DNA of 35,718 nucleotides from Verrucomicrobiota bacterium. GTDB taxonomy: Bacteria > Verrucomicrobiota > Verrucomicrobiia > Limisphaerales > UBA9464. The first letter of the stretch is position 1. Each line of letters begins with the position of its first letter. This document shows, one piece after another, positions 25,115 through 33,101 of the stretch. A program made the translations under genes and the position numbers. The notes beneath the pieces are model-generated. The model was not told where the DNA came from and did not search any database. It was given only the letters and a program-made list of their open reading frames with translations. Where the stretch lies: the NCBI GenBank assembly GCA_947471985.1, contig CANIZL010000071.1, positions 1 to 35,718 of the forward strand, in the 5' to 3' direction.

Positions 25115-25374
25115 GGGTGCTGGTGCCACCCGATGAGGCGGAGTTTGCGGAGCAGTTGGCGGATAGTCTCCGGGCGCAGGAAACCGATCGGGAAATCAGG
25201 CCGGTACCGGAGATCCAGGATGGGATGCGGGTCAAGATCACCCGCGGCCCACTGCGCGGTATGGACGGACTGGTGGTCCGGCGGTCCGGGTTGTTGGAGG
25301 TTTATCGGCGACTCGACTTCATCAGCCAATGCGCCGCGGTGCGCGTCACGGCGGATGAATTGGAGGCGGTGTAG
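25115..25374 (+). pseudogene. Truncated NusG-like copy (C-terminal half only)
   Basis: Encodes the last 85 residues of a second NusG-like protein, from VLVPPDEAEFA to the stop, with 11 amino-acid differences from 24400-24658. The KOW segment IQDGMRVKITRGPLRGMDGL is kept, but the whole NGN domain that would contact RNA polymerase is missing. A GTG at 25105, inside the upstream repeat, would open an 89-residue frame, so a short KOW-only protein is possible, though decay is more likely. Similarity ends at the stop codon on the right and exactly at the 91-bp repeat on the left. Confidence 0.8.
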
Positions 25375-25544
25375 CCGACGGTCCGGGGGAGGAAGCGTTC
25401 AACTGGCCGCGTTGGGCCACCCCGGTGGACTGCGGTGAGTGGTCGTTGCTGTGATCATCAGGCCAGGCTGCACGCCATGGCCGCAGAAAGCCGGACTTTA
25501 CGGAGCCACTCAGAAAAGCGCCCCGCGCACCCATCCCTATGAAG

Positions 25545-25583
25545 ATGAAGAAACCGGCGCCGGCGGGGGGCCGCGGCGCCGGT
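25545..25583 (-). terminator. Rho-independent terminator for the small secreted protein gene
   Basis: A 9-bp GC-only-core stem (ACCGGCGCC with GGCGCCGGT, 25553-25561 and 25575-25583). Read on the minus strand it is followed by TTTCTTCAT. It lies 29 bases beyond the stop of the gene at 25612. Confidence 0.65.
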
Positions 25584-25611
25584 GAATGAGACAGAGTTTG
25601 ACCTGGGGCAA

Positions 25612-25977
25612 TCAGCGGGTAACGGACAGCTTGGTGGCTTCCTTGGTGGTCCAGACGTAGCGGGCTTCGACCCAATCCCCGACTTTAATTTCGCTCAGGC
25701 TGCAGTTGACGTTGTTCAGCGAGATGCTGGTGGATGTGCTCACCACCAACGCGCCGGAACCGTAATAGGAGGCACCCACCGTGATGGTTCCCGCGGCGTA
25801 ATCGATGGCCGTGGCGTATCCGGTGACGCGGGATTCAACGACTTTGACGGAGCTGCTACTGGAGGTTGTCGTGCCCTTCGCGAGGGCTTCGGTCGTGGCC
25901 ACGGCCGCGGTGCCGGCGAGAGCGATGATGGCGATGAAAAGACTGCGACGGGCGCTGCTGATTTTGGAGCTGAACAT
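25612..25977 (-). CDS. Small secreted protein, DUF5666-like
   Basis: Function unknown. The 121 residues start with a signal peptide (KISSARRSLFIAIIALAGTAAVA... EALA), then a serine-rich linker (TTTSSSSSVK). A single beta-rich domain (about 48-121) runs from VTGYATAIDYAAGTITVG to IKVGDWVEARYVWTTKEATKLSVT, the pattern of DUF5666/OB-like domains, where the GDxVEAR segment is typical. It is a single-gene unit with its own terminator downstream and about 700 bp of non-coding sequence upstream. Alternative: an unrelated small beta-barrel secreted protein. Confidence 0.75.
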   Translation of the reverse strand: MFSSKISSARRSLFIAIIALAGTAAVATTEALAKGTTTSSSSSVKVVESRVTGYATAIDYAAGTITVGASYYGSGALVVSTSTSISLNNVNCSLSEIKVGDWVEARYVWTTKEATKLSVTR

Positions 25978-26509
25978 AGAATTTCGATTAGAGCGTTTTT
26001 CGAGTTCATCTCTGCGGCAACCGTTTCAGTTCCGCATTGAACTCAACACCCCAATAGCTGGGGGCGTGCCAAGTTTTTGAGGCCCCCCGGTCGATGCTCG
26101 ATTTCCCCGGTTCCGGTGCGGTACCGAGGGCGGAATTAATCCGTGTTTGCTGGGAAATTTGTGGTTTTTGATCGCCAAAAATTCTTCAAAGGAGCGGACG
26201 ATCATCGGGAGTGTGATGCCTCCGGAGGGTGCGCCCGGGCGCGCCCTGTTCCGCTGCCGGAACAACGGAATGAATTTGATTCGGAACGGTTCCGATCGCG
26301 GAACACCGGAACACCGGACCAGGGACGATTCGGTCGGGGATGGGTCCGCGGGTGCATTTGAAATGCGTCACCCGCGCGTTGGTGCACCCGGCGAGAGCGG
26401 GTGTCGATTTGCCGACGGCGAGATGACCGAACGAGTTGTGGCGCGATTGGATTGCCGCCGTGGGCCATCGCTGCAGCACTCAATGAATGGTTCTCGCCGC
26501 GTTAGGCCC
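25978..26509. other. Intergenic stretch with short repeats, no gene seen
   Basis: No frame here has a recognisable product or coding character. It should hold the promoter of the minus-strand small secreted gene, but no clear -35/-10 pair is visible. It contains a perfect 13-base palindrome CGGAACGGTTCCG (26282-26294), soon followed by a tandem GGAACACCG pair (26300-26317). Confidence 0.6.
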
Positions 26510-26600
26510 GGTGCCAGGCTCGCTGTGCCACCTTTGATGCAGATCGAAAAAATTATGCGTAACGACGGGCCGAATTTTCCGTAGGAGGGGGTGAAGTCGG
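26510..26600 (+). repeat. 91-bp dispersed repeat, copy B
   Basis: Second copy of the repeat at 25024-25114, same orientation, about 14 differences, last 26 bases identical. It begins GGTGCCAGGCTCGCTGTGCC, whose GGTG...CACC edges form a short imperfect inverted pair. It lies 80 bp before the comM start. Confidence 0.8.
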
Positions 26601-26680
26601 AGTCGGGTGGCTCGCGAGCGGGCTCCCATGGGGGGATCCACCCGCGGTGTTTCACCTGTCCTCCGGGTTCGGCAACATCC

Positions 26681-28207
26681 GTGCTCGCTCAAATATACAG
26701 TGCCGCCGTTCAGGGTATCGACGCCTACCTCGTCGAGGTCGAAGTCGATGCCGGTTATGGCAATACCCTCCTGAGTTTGGTCGGCCTGCCCGACGCCGCC
26801 GTGAAGGAATCCCGGGATCGGGTTTGTACGGCCATGTCGAACAGTGGGTACAAGTTCCCGATGGGTCGGACGACCATTAATCTCGCCCCGGCGGACGTTC
26901 GGAAGGAGGGGCCGGGGTTTGATCTGCCTATCGCCCTGGGCATCCTCGCCGCCTCGGAACAAATCGAATCCCATCGACTCGCCGAGGTCATGGCGGTGGG
27001 TGAATTGGCGCTTACGGGTGCGGTGCGACCGGTGAAGGGTGTGCTCTCGATTGCTCTGCGGGCCCGGGCCGAGGGCAAGCGGTTATTACTGGTGCCGCAG
27101 GACAATGCGGCGGAGGCGGCGGTGGTGGAGGGGCTGGATATCATTCCGATCCAAAACCTGCGCGAAGCGGCCTTCTTCCTCGAAGGCCAGATCGACATTG
27201 AACCCTTGCGCATCGACACCGCGGCCTTGTTTGCCGAGCCACTGGATGACGAACTGGATTTGGCGGATGTGAAGGGGCAGGAGTCGGTAAAGCGCGCCTT
27301 GGAGATCGCCGCGAGCGGTGGACATAATCTGTTGTTGCTGGGTGTTCCGGGCACCGGCAAGAGCATGCTGGCCAAACGCCTGGCGACGATCCTGCCGCCG
27401 CTGACGCTCGACGAAGCGTTGGAAACCACCAAGATCCACAGCATCGTCGGCAAGCTCCAGCCGGGGCAGGCCTTGGTGACCCGGCGACCCTTTCGTTCAC
27501 CGCATCATACGGCTTCGGATGCGGGATTACTGGGTGGAAACGCCAACCCCACGCCCGGGGAGATTTCCCTCGCCCATCACGGCGTGTTGTTTCTCGACGA
27601 ACTCCCGGAGTTCAAGCGCACGGTTTTGGAAACCATGCGCCAACCCCTGGAGGATGGAAAGGTGACCATCAGCCGGGCCGCCGGTACGGTAACGTATCCC
27701 GCGCAATTCATGCTGGTGGCGGCGATGAATCCGACCCCGGATGGAAAAATGCCGCATGAAAGTCGCTGTTCACCGAGAGAAATGCAGGCGTACCTCGGGC
27801 GCATTTCCGGTCCCTTGCTGGATCGCATTGATCTCCACGTGGAAGTGCCGCCGGTAAAGTTCACCGAAATGCGGGAGGGGCGGCCGGGAGAAGCCTCGGT
27901 TGTGGTTCGCGAGCGGGTGATGGCCGCGCGGGCGATCCAACGGCAACGATTCGCCCACAAACCCCGCATCACCTGCAATGCCCGGATGGGCAGCACGGAG
28001 ATGCGGCAATTTTGCGCCGTGGACGCAACCACTGCGGAACTTTTGAAACATGCGATGACGGATTTGAACCTCTCCGCCCGGGCTTATGACCGTGTGCTGC
28101 GCGTGGCCCGGACCATCGCGGATCTGGCCGCGAGCGAACGAATTCTCGCCGAGCACATGGGTGAGGCGATACAATACCGTAGTTTAGACCGGAGGTTGTG
28201 GGGCTGA
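26681..28207 (+). CDS. comM: YifB/ComM family Mg-chelatase-like AAA+ ATPase
   Basis: ComM is a hexameric helicase that promotes branch migration during natural transformation. The GTG at 26681 is chosen since the protein then opens VLAQIYSAAVQGIDAYLVEV, the usual N-terminus; length 508. The Lon-protease-like ChlI domain spans about 1-190. The ATPase core has Walker A GVPGTGKS at 221-228 and Walker B VLFLDE at 302-307, plus RRPFRSPHHTASDAGLLGG. The C-terminal Mg-chelatase domain (about 400-505) includes LNLSARAYDRVLRVARTIADL. The usual CPCG cysteine cluster near 352 is replaced by NPTPDGKMPHESRCSP. Residues from about 353 to the end recur at 33636-34102. It is followed at 22 bp by the TOPRIM gene, whose frame continues from the comM TGA without another stop. 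Confidence 0.95.
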   Translation: MLAQIYSAAVQGIDAYLVEVEVDAGYGNTLLSLVGLPDAAVKESRDRVCTAMSNSGYKFPMGRTTINLAPADVRKEGPGFDLPIALGILAASEQIESHRLAEVMAVGELALTGAVRPVKGVLSIALRARAEGKRLLLVPQDNAAEAAVVEGLDIIPIQNLREAAFFLEGQIDIEPLRIDTAALFAEPLDDELDLADVKGQESVKRALEIAASGGHNLLLLGVPGTGKSMLAKRLATILPPLTLDEALETTKIHSIVGKLQPGQALVTRRPFRSPHHTASDAGLLGGNANPTPGEISLAHHGVLFLDELPEFKRTVLETMRQPLEDGKVTISRAAGTVTYPAQFMLVAAMNPTPDGKMPHESRCSPREMQAYLGRISGPLLDRIDLHVEVPPVKFTEMREGRPGEASVVVRERVMAARAIQRQRFAHKPRITCNARMGSTEMRQFCAVDATTAELLKHAMTDLNLSARAYDRVLRVARTIADLAASERILAEHMGEAIQYRSLDRRLWG

Positions 28208-28228
28208 CTCCAGGGGTCGAATCAGAGT

Positions 28229-29029
28229 TTGTTCGTCTCAGTTGGTAACCAGGCGCCGCCGCCGGCCAAGCAAACCGCTGTGTCGCCGAGTGGATCACAT
28301 CCGAGCCAGATGCCCGTTGTTGTCAACGAGCCTCTGGACTTCGAACTCAAGGGACTCGACCAGAGTCACCCCTACCTTTTGGACCGAGGCTTCAGTCCGG
28401 AAACCATCGCCTATTTCGGCCTTGGTGTCGCGGCGCGAGGATCCCTCAAGGGACGTGTCGCGATTCCGCTCCACGACACCGATGGTCGCCTTATCGGCTA
28501 CGCCGGGAGGCAGATTGGTGACTCGACGGTATCCGACAACAACCCCCGCTACCTGTTTCCCTCAAATCGGGAGCGAGAAGGGGTCGTTCGGGAATTCAGG
28601 AAATCCGATTTGGCTTACAACGCCTCCATGTTGAAAAGTCCCGCGCAGGAGGTTATTGTGGTTGAGGGGTTTATGAACCTCTGGTGGTTGCATCAGAACG
28701 GGCTAACCCAAACTGTTGGGCTGATTGGTAGTGAGTGCTCAGATCGTCAGGGGGAATTGCTGGTCTCACTTCTGGCCCCTGCTGGCCGAGTGTGGATCCT
28801 GCCTGGTGGTGACTCGATTGGAGAGTCATGGGCAGACAGTATCCTAAAGCGGCTCGTTCGGGAAAGGCTCTGTCGGCTGATTCGGCTGCCAGAGGGAAGA
28901 CAACATGGCTTGACGGACGACGGATACGATATCCTGACCCGGGATCTCTGTCGGCTGATTCGGCTGCCAGAGGGAAGACAACCGTCGGAATGCAAAATTG
29001 ATGAGTTGGAAGCATGGTTGAAGCAGTGA
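28229..29029 (+). CDS. DnaG-like TOPRIM protein lacking the CHC2 zinc finger
   Basis: Resembles the catalytic part of CHC2/TOPRIM primase-like proteins. The first 35 residues are Pro/Ser-rich. VNEPLDFELKGLDQSHPYLLDRG, FGLGVAARGSLKGRVAIPLHD and GRLIGYAGR (about 35-100) match the primase-core N-terminal subdomain, and EVIVVEGFMNLWWLHQNGL begins the TOPRIM domain with its conserved Glu. The DxD metal motif has become PGGD (WILPGGDSIGE), so catalytic ability is doubtful. The N-terminal zinc finger of the family is absent. The only start is TTG at 28229, and the frame runs back to the comM TGA. A 26-residue insertion holds a duplicated LCRLIRLPEGRQ. It may be a working comM partner or a decayed remnant; the open frame of 266 residues favours some retention. 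Confidence 0.7.
   Translation: MFVSVGNQAPPPAKQTAVSPSGSHPSQMPVVVNEPLDFELKGLDQSHPYLLDRGFSPETIAYFGLGVAARGSLKGRVAIPLHDTDGRLIGYAGRQIGDSTVSDNNPRYLFPSNREREGVVREFRKSDLAYNASMLKSPAQEVIVVEGFMNLWWLHQNGLTQTVGLIGSECSDRQGELLVSLLAPAGRVWILPGGDSIGESWADSILKRLVRERLCRLIRLPEGRQHGLTDDGYDILTRDLCRLIRLPEGRQPSECKIDELEAWLKQ
28868..28982 (+). repeat. Internal 37-bp repeat, 78-bp period
   Basis: The same 37 bases occur at 28868-28904 and 28946-28982 in the TOPRIM gene. The spacing of 78 bp is exactly 26 codons, so the frame is kept. The downstream copy of the gene has only one unit. Confidence 0.9.
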
Positions 29030-29033
29030 ATAG

Positions 29034-29064
29034 GGAGCGACTCGAAGGGGTCGCTCCTCTTGCC
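29034..29064 (+). terminator. Hairpin terminator after the TOPRIM gene
   Basis: GGAGCGAC (29034-29041) pairs with GTCGCTCC (29050-29057), followed by a weak U-rich tail (TCTTGCC). The same hairpin follows the second TOPRIM copy, where the T run is better. Confidence 0.65.
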
Positions 29065-29151
29065 TTGAAGTAATAGGTGCGTATCGTCGTACAAACTTCT
29101 CATTTTTGGCGGGCCGGTTCAGATTCCTACGGAAGGTGTCTGTAAATTAGC

Positions 29152-29463
29152 GACTTCTACCACGCCATGGAACACGCCGGGGAGGTTCTCAGCGCGTCGA
29201 TCGGCAAGCGCCATCCGGAGTTCAAGGCCCGCCTGCGTCGGTGGGCTAAGCGACTGCTGTAAGCCGGAGTTGAATCCCTTATCCAACAGACTCGCAAGGA
29301 GTGCACCGGCCGTGCCTGTGCCCCCGCGGTCGAATCGGCTTTGGGCTACTTCGTCCCCAACCTCCCTCGCGTGCAGTACGGAAGCCGTCGCCTCGAGGAA
29401 TTCTGGAGACACCGCCTCAACCACCACGTCGCTCGCAATGACTCCCTCGCCCTCGCTGCCTAG
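29152..29463 (+). pseudogene. Transposase-like remnant with internal stop
   Basis: One frame of 104 codons reads DFYHAMEHAGEVLSASIGKR... RLRRWAKRLL, then a TAA, then AGVESLIQQTRKEC... ALGYFVPNLPRVQYGSRRLEE to a TAG at 29461. DFYHA-x-EH and ALGYF-x-N-x3-R-x-xY are patterns of ISKra4/ISL3-like DDE transposases (family assignment from memory of the motifs, uncertain). No start codon, no N-terminal half, and no terminal repeats are visible. It marks the left part of the 4.6 kb between the duplicated segments. Confidence 0.5.
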
Positions 29464-29491
29464 CCGAAAAACTCTGTCCCACAACCGTGGC

Positions 29492-29520
29492 TTGACAACG
29501 TTGTGTTAATGGTTTTTAAT
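29492..29520 (+). promoter_or_regulatory. Sigma-70-type promoter
   Basis: TTGACA (29492-29497), 17-bp spacer, TTTAAT (29515-29520). It lies just upstream of the secreted-protein gene, in AT-rich sequence, and is the best promoter match in the window. Transcription would start near 29527. Confidence 0.55.
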
Positions 29521-29615
29521 GAGCAAGATGAACAATCGAGATGAAAAATCATGTTACTGGTTTTTGCACCCAATCGTATCCTAGGATTCATGCTGATCTT
29601 TTACTTAAAAAGTTC

Positions 29616-31259
29616 ATGCGCTGGATACAGCTTATACTCCTTTCTGTTGCCGGAGACGGTATTATTCAAGCGCAAGATTTGGGTCCGATCGTATGGGGAG
29701 TAAAATATAACGTCACGGACTACGTAGCAAGGCCAGTAACCGGTGGATCTGACAATACACAAGTATGGACTATTGAAAATGGTTTCCCCGATCTGCCTCC
29801 CGGCTCAATCACAAGATTTCAAAAACGAACATACAATCAAAGTCAAACTTCGGGTGTGTCGTCCAGCGAGGTGCGAACACGCAAATTTTATACGGATGGC
29901 ACGAGCCGGGAAACATTTGTAAGGACACCAACCGCTCCAGGCGTTGACTACGACATTCAGCCGTCCTCAGAAATTGAGGCGTATGAACTTGGGTACTGGA
30001 ACTATCAGAGACCCGTATACGGTGGAACTGAAACCAGAACCCATACGACGTCGATCGAATATCGATCAATCAACGACTGTCCATCTAGCCGGTTCGATCA
30101 AGTGTTGATCACGGTTACGATTACCGCTACCGATTTAGATGGAAACCCAATACCGTACAATCAAATCTCTATTGGTGGACTTACCTGCAATGCCAATGGC
30201 CAGATTCGCATTGTGGCAAATCTTGGCACAACCATTCCCCTTACCCCAACGGTAGCCGTCCCGGCTTACAAATTTTATCAATATGTAAATTCCGAGCGGA
30301 TCGCTGTCGCTTTTCAAGGAATTGCCAACGCCACTTATGACTTGCCGTGTGGCACCAAGCTCATTCCAATGCTAGCAAAATCCAAGACAGAATACTGGAC
30401 TTTGGGGCCTCCAGACCTGAATTGCACATGGGGTGTTGACTCGGGGGTAACTGGCGGTTGGAGGTCTAGTACCACCCCACCTGTCGAAATTCTCTACAGT
30501 CAGTCAACTGGGTGGGTCGGGGCCGTTCACACCTATAAAACCGCTGGACAAAAGCGAACAACAGCGACGGGGACAATCTACGGACAGCCCATTGCTGTCT
30601 ACAGAGACATCAATATCATCAAACCAACTTCCGGATTTATCTCAACGGATTTTTCCGGAATAACCGTTGGAAATCCAGGCAATTATTACCTAACTAAACG
30701 GCTCGGCAGGCTTCCCGAGATGGTTTTCGTACCCCAAGGGTCGTATCTCCGCGAAGGTTGGCAGGCAAAGGGGTTGGTCCCGGCGCCATTCCAGCAAGGT
30801 TCCGTGTTTTCCTGCCAAGTAATTAAGTCAGCCAGTGCGGATTATCTAGGTGGCACAGGAGGAGTACCGGTATATAAGGTCATGCCCGGCGTACCTGCGC
30901 TTGACGGAACTGTTTTCAAGCCGTCAAACATTTATTCTTTGGTGAATATTGCGACAGTTGGTTCAGATTCCCCGAACATCAACCTTTTCACAAGCCTTTA
31001 TACCTATGAAAAGTTCGATATAAATATTGAAGTAACATTCTTTTACGCACCGGAATCTGGAGCGGATGCAATGACATTTGCCGTTCCGTTCGCAAAAAGC
31101 ACATTTTCAATCAAAGTTGCCGCAACCCAACCAGCACTTGGTTCGGACAACTGGACGCCGGTTTCTGGGCTGTCTGCAAATATCCCGGGCACTCCTATCG
31201 ATACCTCTGTCTATCCAACGTGGGATTCAGTGGCAAATCCGGCGGTTCTCAATCCATAG
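29616..31259 (+). CDS. Secreted protein of unknown function
   Basis: I do not recognise a family. From the ATG at 29616 the 547 residues start with a plausible signal peptide (MRWIQLILLSVAGDGIIQA); a longer frame from the ATG at 29541 is possible. The rest is beta-rich, high in Thr, Ser, Tyr, Gly and Asn, with few long helices and several cysteines (for example SSRFDQ preceded by NDCP, GGLTC, DLPCGTK, DLNCTW). A segment LITVTITATDLDGNPIPYNQ resembles an Ig-like or carboxypeptidase-regulatory beta domain. Base composition is clearly more AT-rich and codon use less biased than in the flanking genes, suggesting transfer. A good promoter lies upstream, and the membrane-anchored protein gene follows after 35 bp, so the two form a likely unit. 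Confidence 0.65.
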   Translation: MRWIQLILLSVAGDGIIQAQDLGPIVWGVKYNVTDYVARPVTGGSDNTQVWTIENGFPDLPPGSITRFQKRTYNQSQTSGVSSSEVRTRKFYTDGTSRETFVRTPTAPGVDYDIQPSSEIEAYELGYWNYQRPVYGGTETRTHTTSIEYRSINDCPSSRFDQVLITVTITATDLDGNPIPYNQISIGGLTCNANGQIRIVANLGTTIPLTPTVAVPAYKFYQYVNSERIAVAFQGIANATYDLPCGTKLIPMLAKSKTEYWTLGPPDLNCTWGVDSGVTGGWRSSTTPPVEILYSQSTGWVGAVHTYKTAGQKRTTATGTIYGQPIAVYRDINIIKPTSGFISTDFSGITVGNPGNYYLTKRLGRLPEMVFVPQGSYLREGWQAKGLVPAPFQQGSVFSCQVIKSASADYLGGTGGVPVYKVMPGVPALDGTVFKPSNIYSLVNIATVGSDSPNINLFTSLYTYEKFDINIEVTFFYAPESGADAMTFAVPFAKSTFSIKVAATQPALGSDNWTPVSGLSANIPGTPIDTSVYPTWDSVANPAVLNP

Positions 31260-31294
31260 TTCCCCCCGTAATCGCGGCTCTCGCCCGTCCGCAT

Positions 31295-32341
31295 ATGTCG
31301 CAGATCCGAAACAAACTGATTTTTTCCTCCTGGCTCTGTGCATTCGGGGGGAGTCTGTGTGTCCAGGCTGCCTCCAAGACGGAAGTGTCTGGCAACGATC
31401 AGATTTACGACGAACCACAGATGCTGGATCAGGAACGTTTGGAGGAAGACATACGCCGGGATAGCCGCGGCGAGCCACGTATGGTCGTGAATACGATCCT
31501 TGATGTTGCCCAAAGGGTGAGACCTCAGGTGGGGTTTGAATCCAGTCCGGGAGTATTCATCCGAGTGGCGATGAACGGAACATCGTTTCCGATCGGACAT
31601 CCTCCTCGTTTGTTCGTGTTTCTGGAAAATCCGGGTGCACAACCACTGATGGTAATGGGCAGCGGATCCATGATCTGGGACTTCCTTGAGGTACAGCTCC
31701 ATGACTCCAAGGGAAAGGAGGTCAAACCGACGGTTTTGTATGAGTTTCGGCAGGCACAGAGTGAATTTCCACTCGCACTGCGTGCCGGACTACGCCCGCA
31801 TCCGGATAATTCGAATTATTTGTTTGCCGGAAAGATAGAGGACGCCTTTGGATCCCTCGCGCCAGACACGTACACGTTGGAGGTCAAAGTCCACCCGTCA
31901 CGTCTGTATTTTTTAAAGCAGCCGGTTTCTCCACCGGCAACCCAGAGATTTGCCTTTGAAATTCGCAGGGACAAGCACCCATATTGGACAAATGCGTTAC
32001 CTGACGACACGGCTGGATATCGGAAGCTCGCTGAAGATTGGGTGAATGAACGTCACGACGAGCTGATTCTGGACCGTGCCAAAGCCGAAATTGGTTTGCC
32101 CACAGCCGCCAGCCAACGAGCTCAATTGCTGGAACAATTGACTGCGTCACCAGAGCCAGCGGCAACATCGAGAATGTCTTTGCCGGTAATTGAGCATAAA
32201 GTGGCAAATACGGAGGTCACGCCTCAGGCGGATGCGTTGGAGTCTGGGCGGCCGCGATCTTTTCGGAGGCCGGCAAGTCTCGTGATGATATTGTCCGGCA
32301 TGGCCGGCGGGATCTACTGGATCCTCCGGAGAAGAACGTGA
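31295..32341 (+). CDS. Exported protein with C-terminal membrane anchor, unknown function
   Basis: Unrecognised family. The ATG at 31295 gives 348 residues with a signal peptide (IRNKLIFSSWLCAFGGSLCVQAA). A beta-sandwich-like region (about 80-240) contains FIRVAMNGTSFPIGHPPRLF, VFLENPGAQPLMVMG and LAPDTYTLEVKVHPSRLYF, broadly like BsuPI/Ig-type domains. A helical segment follows (YRKLAEDWVNERHDELILDR). The C-terminus is a membrane helix with a basic end, SLVMILSGMAGGIYWILRRRT. This helix-plus-Arg tail looks like part of an exosortase signal, but no PEP or VPDSG-type motif precedes it. It is probably held on the membrane with its body outside, and cotranscribed with the secreted protein gene 35 bp upstream. 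Confidence 0.65.
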   Translation: MSQIRNKLIFSSWLCAFGGSLCVQAASKTEVSGNDQIYDEPQMLDQERLEEDIRRDSRGEPRMVVNTILDVAQRVRPQVGFESSPGVFIRVAMNGTSFPIGHPPRLFVFLENPGAQPLMVMGSGSMIWDFLEVQLHDSKGKEVKPTVLYEFRQAQSEFPLALRAGLRPHPDNSNYLFAGKIEDAFGSLAPDTYTLEVKVHPSRLYFLKQPVSPPATQRFAFEIRRDKHPYWTNALPDDTAGYRKLAEDWVNERHDELILDRAKAEIGLPTAASQRAQLLEQLTASPEPAATSRMSLPVIEHKVANTEVTPQADALESGRPRSFRRPASLVMILSGMAGGIYWILRRRT

Positions 32342-33101
32342 GCAGTGACGAAGCGTGGGGCGGGAACCCCGGACTTTCGGGCCTATCCTTTGGTTTCATC
32401 GTCCGCGGTGGCAATATTGCTTCGCGAATCAAAACCACCCATCGGTTCCCCCGTAGGTATTGCAGGCATGATTCCACGACGGCTTCGGTGATACCATTCG
32501 TGAATCAACATCCCTCTAAGGCCCAGCGCTGATGCCACCCGACACCGCACGAGCGCGAGTTGTGTTGGCAGAGGTCCTGATCGTTGGTGGACACAGTACT
32601 GATAGATGGGATGAGAGCTGGTGGACAGCCAACGCGAACTTTTGTAGGTCCATGAGGCCATGAAAAACAAAAGGAAAGTTCGATCGCTCAAGCCGGCGGA
32701 GCGCCCGTCGACGGGTTCTACGGAAGTGGCGGAGCCGTGTTACAGCGCTCCTGGGCCTAGTATCGTTCTGGGAGCCGGCGCCGCAAAAGCTGTGAAATCC
32801 CGACTGTGGACTTTCAACCTCCCTTGACGCACACCCCACTGCCATGCCGAGTGGCTTTTACTGAAACTCTGCCACCTAAGGATGGCTGGAACTGATTGAT
32901 GGCCTGGATCGCCGGATGCGTCTGCACACCGGTCAGCATCCTTCCGCTTGGGTGTGGCCGGTCCGGTCTGGAAGGGCGGCTCGACGGCCCGCCCCCTCCG
33001 CAGATGACGATTTTGCAGGTGGTTAATCCGGTCGATTTTCGGTGGGGTGTCGAGAGAGTTGTTGGAATACTCTGTTTGGGCGTTCGAGAGTTTGTGGATG
33101 C
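32342..33101. other. 760-bp stretch without a supported gene
   Basis: Several short frames are open on both strands, but none shows a family motif, signal peptide or consistent codon use. On the minus strand one frame is open for about 100 codons (32383-32691) without a recognisable domain. It may hold decayed sequence between the membrane-anchored protein and the HTH gene. Confidence 0.5.

Larger units (their letters stand above)
27736..29060 (+). repeat. Segmental direct repeat, copy 1 (comM 3' end plus TOPRIM gene)
   Basis: Aligns to 33631-34877 with no indel other than a 78-bp insertion in this copy. The coordinate offset is 5895 up to the insertion and 5817 after it. The comM part is about 94 percent identical; the last 65 coding bases of comM match completely; the later TOPRIM part is more diverged. 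Confidence 0.92.

Noticed and set aside
28205-28231. Stop-codon readthrough or selenocysteine joining ComM to the TOPRIM protein
   Set aside because: The frame is continuous, but there is no SECIS-like hairpin seen, ComM ends at its normal C-terminus, and other genes here use TGA as a normal stop.
31295-32341. PEP-CTERM-type exosortase substrate
   Set aside because: The protein has a C-terminal helix and Arg tail, but no recognisable sorting motif before the helix.
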